DNA from: Candidatus Poribacteria bacterium
GTDB taxonomy: Bacteria > Poribacteria > WGA-4E > GCA-2687025
Assembly: GCA_002687025.1 (NCBI GenBank)
Contig: NYZG01000191.1
Span: 1 to 13,222, forward strand
Length of the DNA stretch: 13,222 nucleotides
Direction of reading: 5' to 3'
Every line of letters begins with the position of its first letter. Position 1 is the stretch's first letter. Below are positions 13,162 through 13,222 of the stretch, piece by piece. A program made the position numbers and the translations under genes. The notes under the pieces are model-generated. The model made no database searches and was not told the origin of the DNA. It saw only the letters and a list, made by a program, of their open reading frames with translations.

Positions 13162-13222
13162 TCAGCCGGTCAGACCATCGAACGCCGCCGAGAAGAACTC
13201 GCGGCGGAAGGCGACTATGCCG
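13162..13222 (-). CDS. Probable C-terminal end of a gene running off the right edge
   Basis: On the minus strand the frame ending at the TGA of 13162-13164 reads GIVAFRREFFSAAFDGLTG. The aromatic and charged mix and the convergent position, 20 nt after the transporter stop, look like a real protein end. It is too short to assign to a family. Confidence 0.35.
   Translation of the reverse strand, partial: GIVAFRREFFSAAFDGLTG

Overview
This is a high-GC bacterial window with strong Shine-Dalgarno sites and some TTG starts. It carries eleven complete protein genes, one gene open at the left edge, and a probable gene tail at the right edge. No rRNA, tRNA, IS element or cas gene was seen. The mix of a sulfatase, an enolase-superfamily enzyme, a beta-lactamase-fold hydrolase and exported beta-sandwich proteins with a shared C-terminal tail suggests an uncultured, glycan-using, perhaps marine or host-associated lineage. 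Poribacteria or Latescibacteria would fit, but that is only an impression and there is no marker gene here to test it.

Left third (1-4484, plus strand): the end of a carbohydrate-binding-like exported protein; a leader that starts at a consensus -10 box and carries three hairpins, the first closely resembling a type I-E CRISPR repeat; larC (nickel-pincer cofactor insertase); a CapA-fold protein overlapping larC by 4 nt, whose metal and catalytic residues are nearly all replaced; a PspA/IM30 (ESCRT-III-like) coiled-coil protein with its own strong promoter; and a secreted ConA-like protein that ends in the same tail as the first gene.

Middle (4552-8120, minus strand): a three-gene run, sulfatase then mandelate racemase/muconate lactonizing enzyme then serine beta-lactamase/esterase-type hydrolase, with gaps of 50 and 33 nt. 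It looks like a catabolic operon for a sulfated or acidic sugar and is driven by a promoter just upstream of the sulfatase. A 397-nt divergent spacer separates it from a 7Fe ferredoxin on the plus strand, which converges on an ArsA/Get3-type ATPase on the minus strand.

Right (10251-11748, minus strand): an XRE regulator followed by an AbiGi-family abortive-infection protein, in DNA that is locally poorer in GC. Its promoter has a perfect 6-8-6 inverted repeat lying across the -10 box, as expected of an autoregulated toxin-antitoxin-like or defence module. A divergent promoter then drives a TauE/SafE-type membrane transporter. The last 61 bases probably hold the C-terminus of another minus-strand gene.
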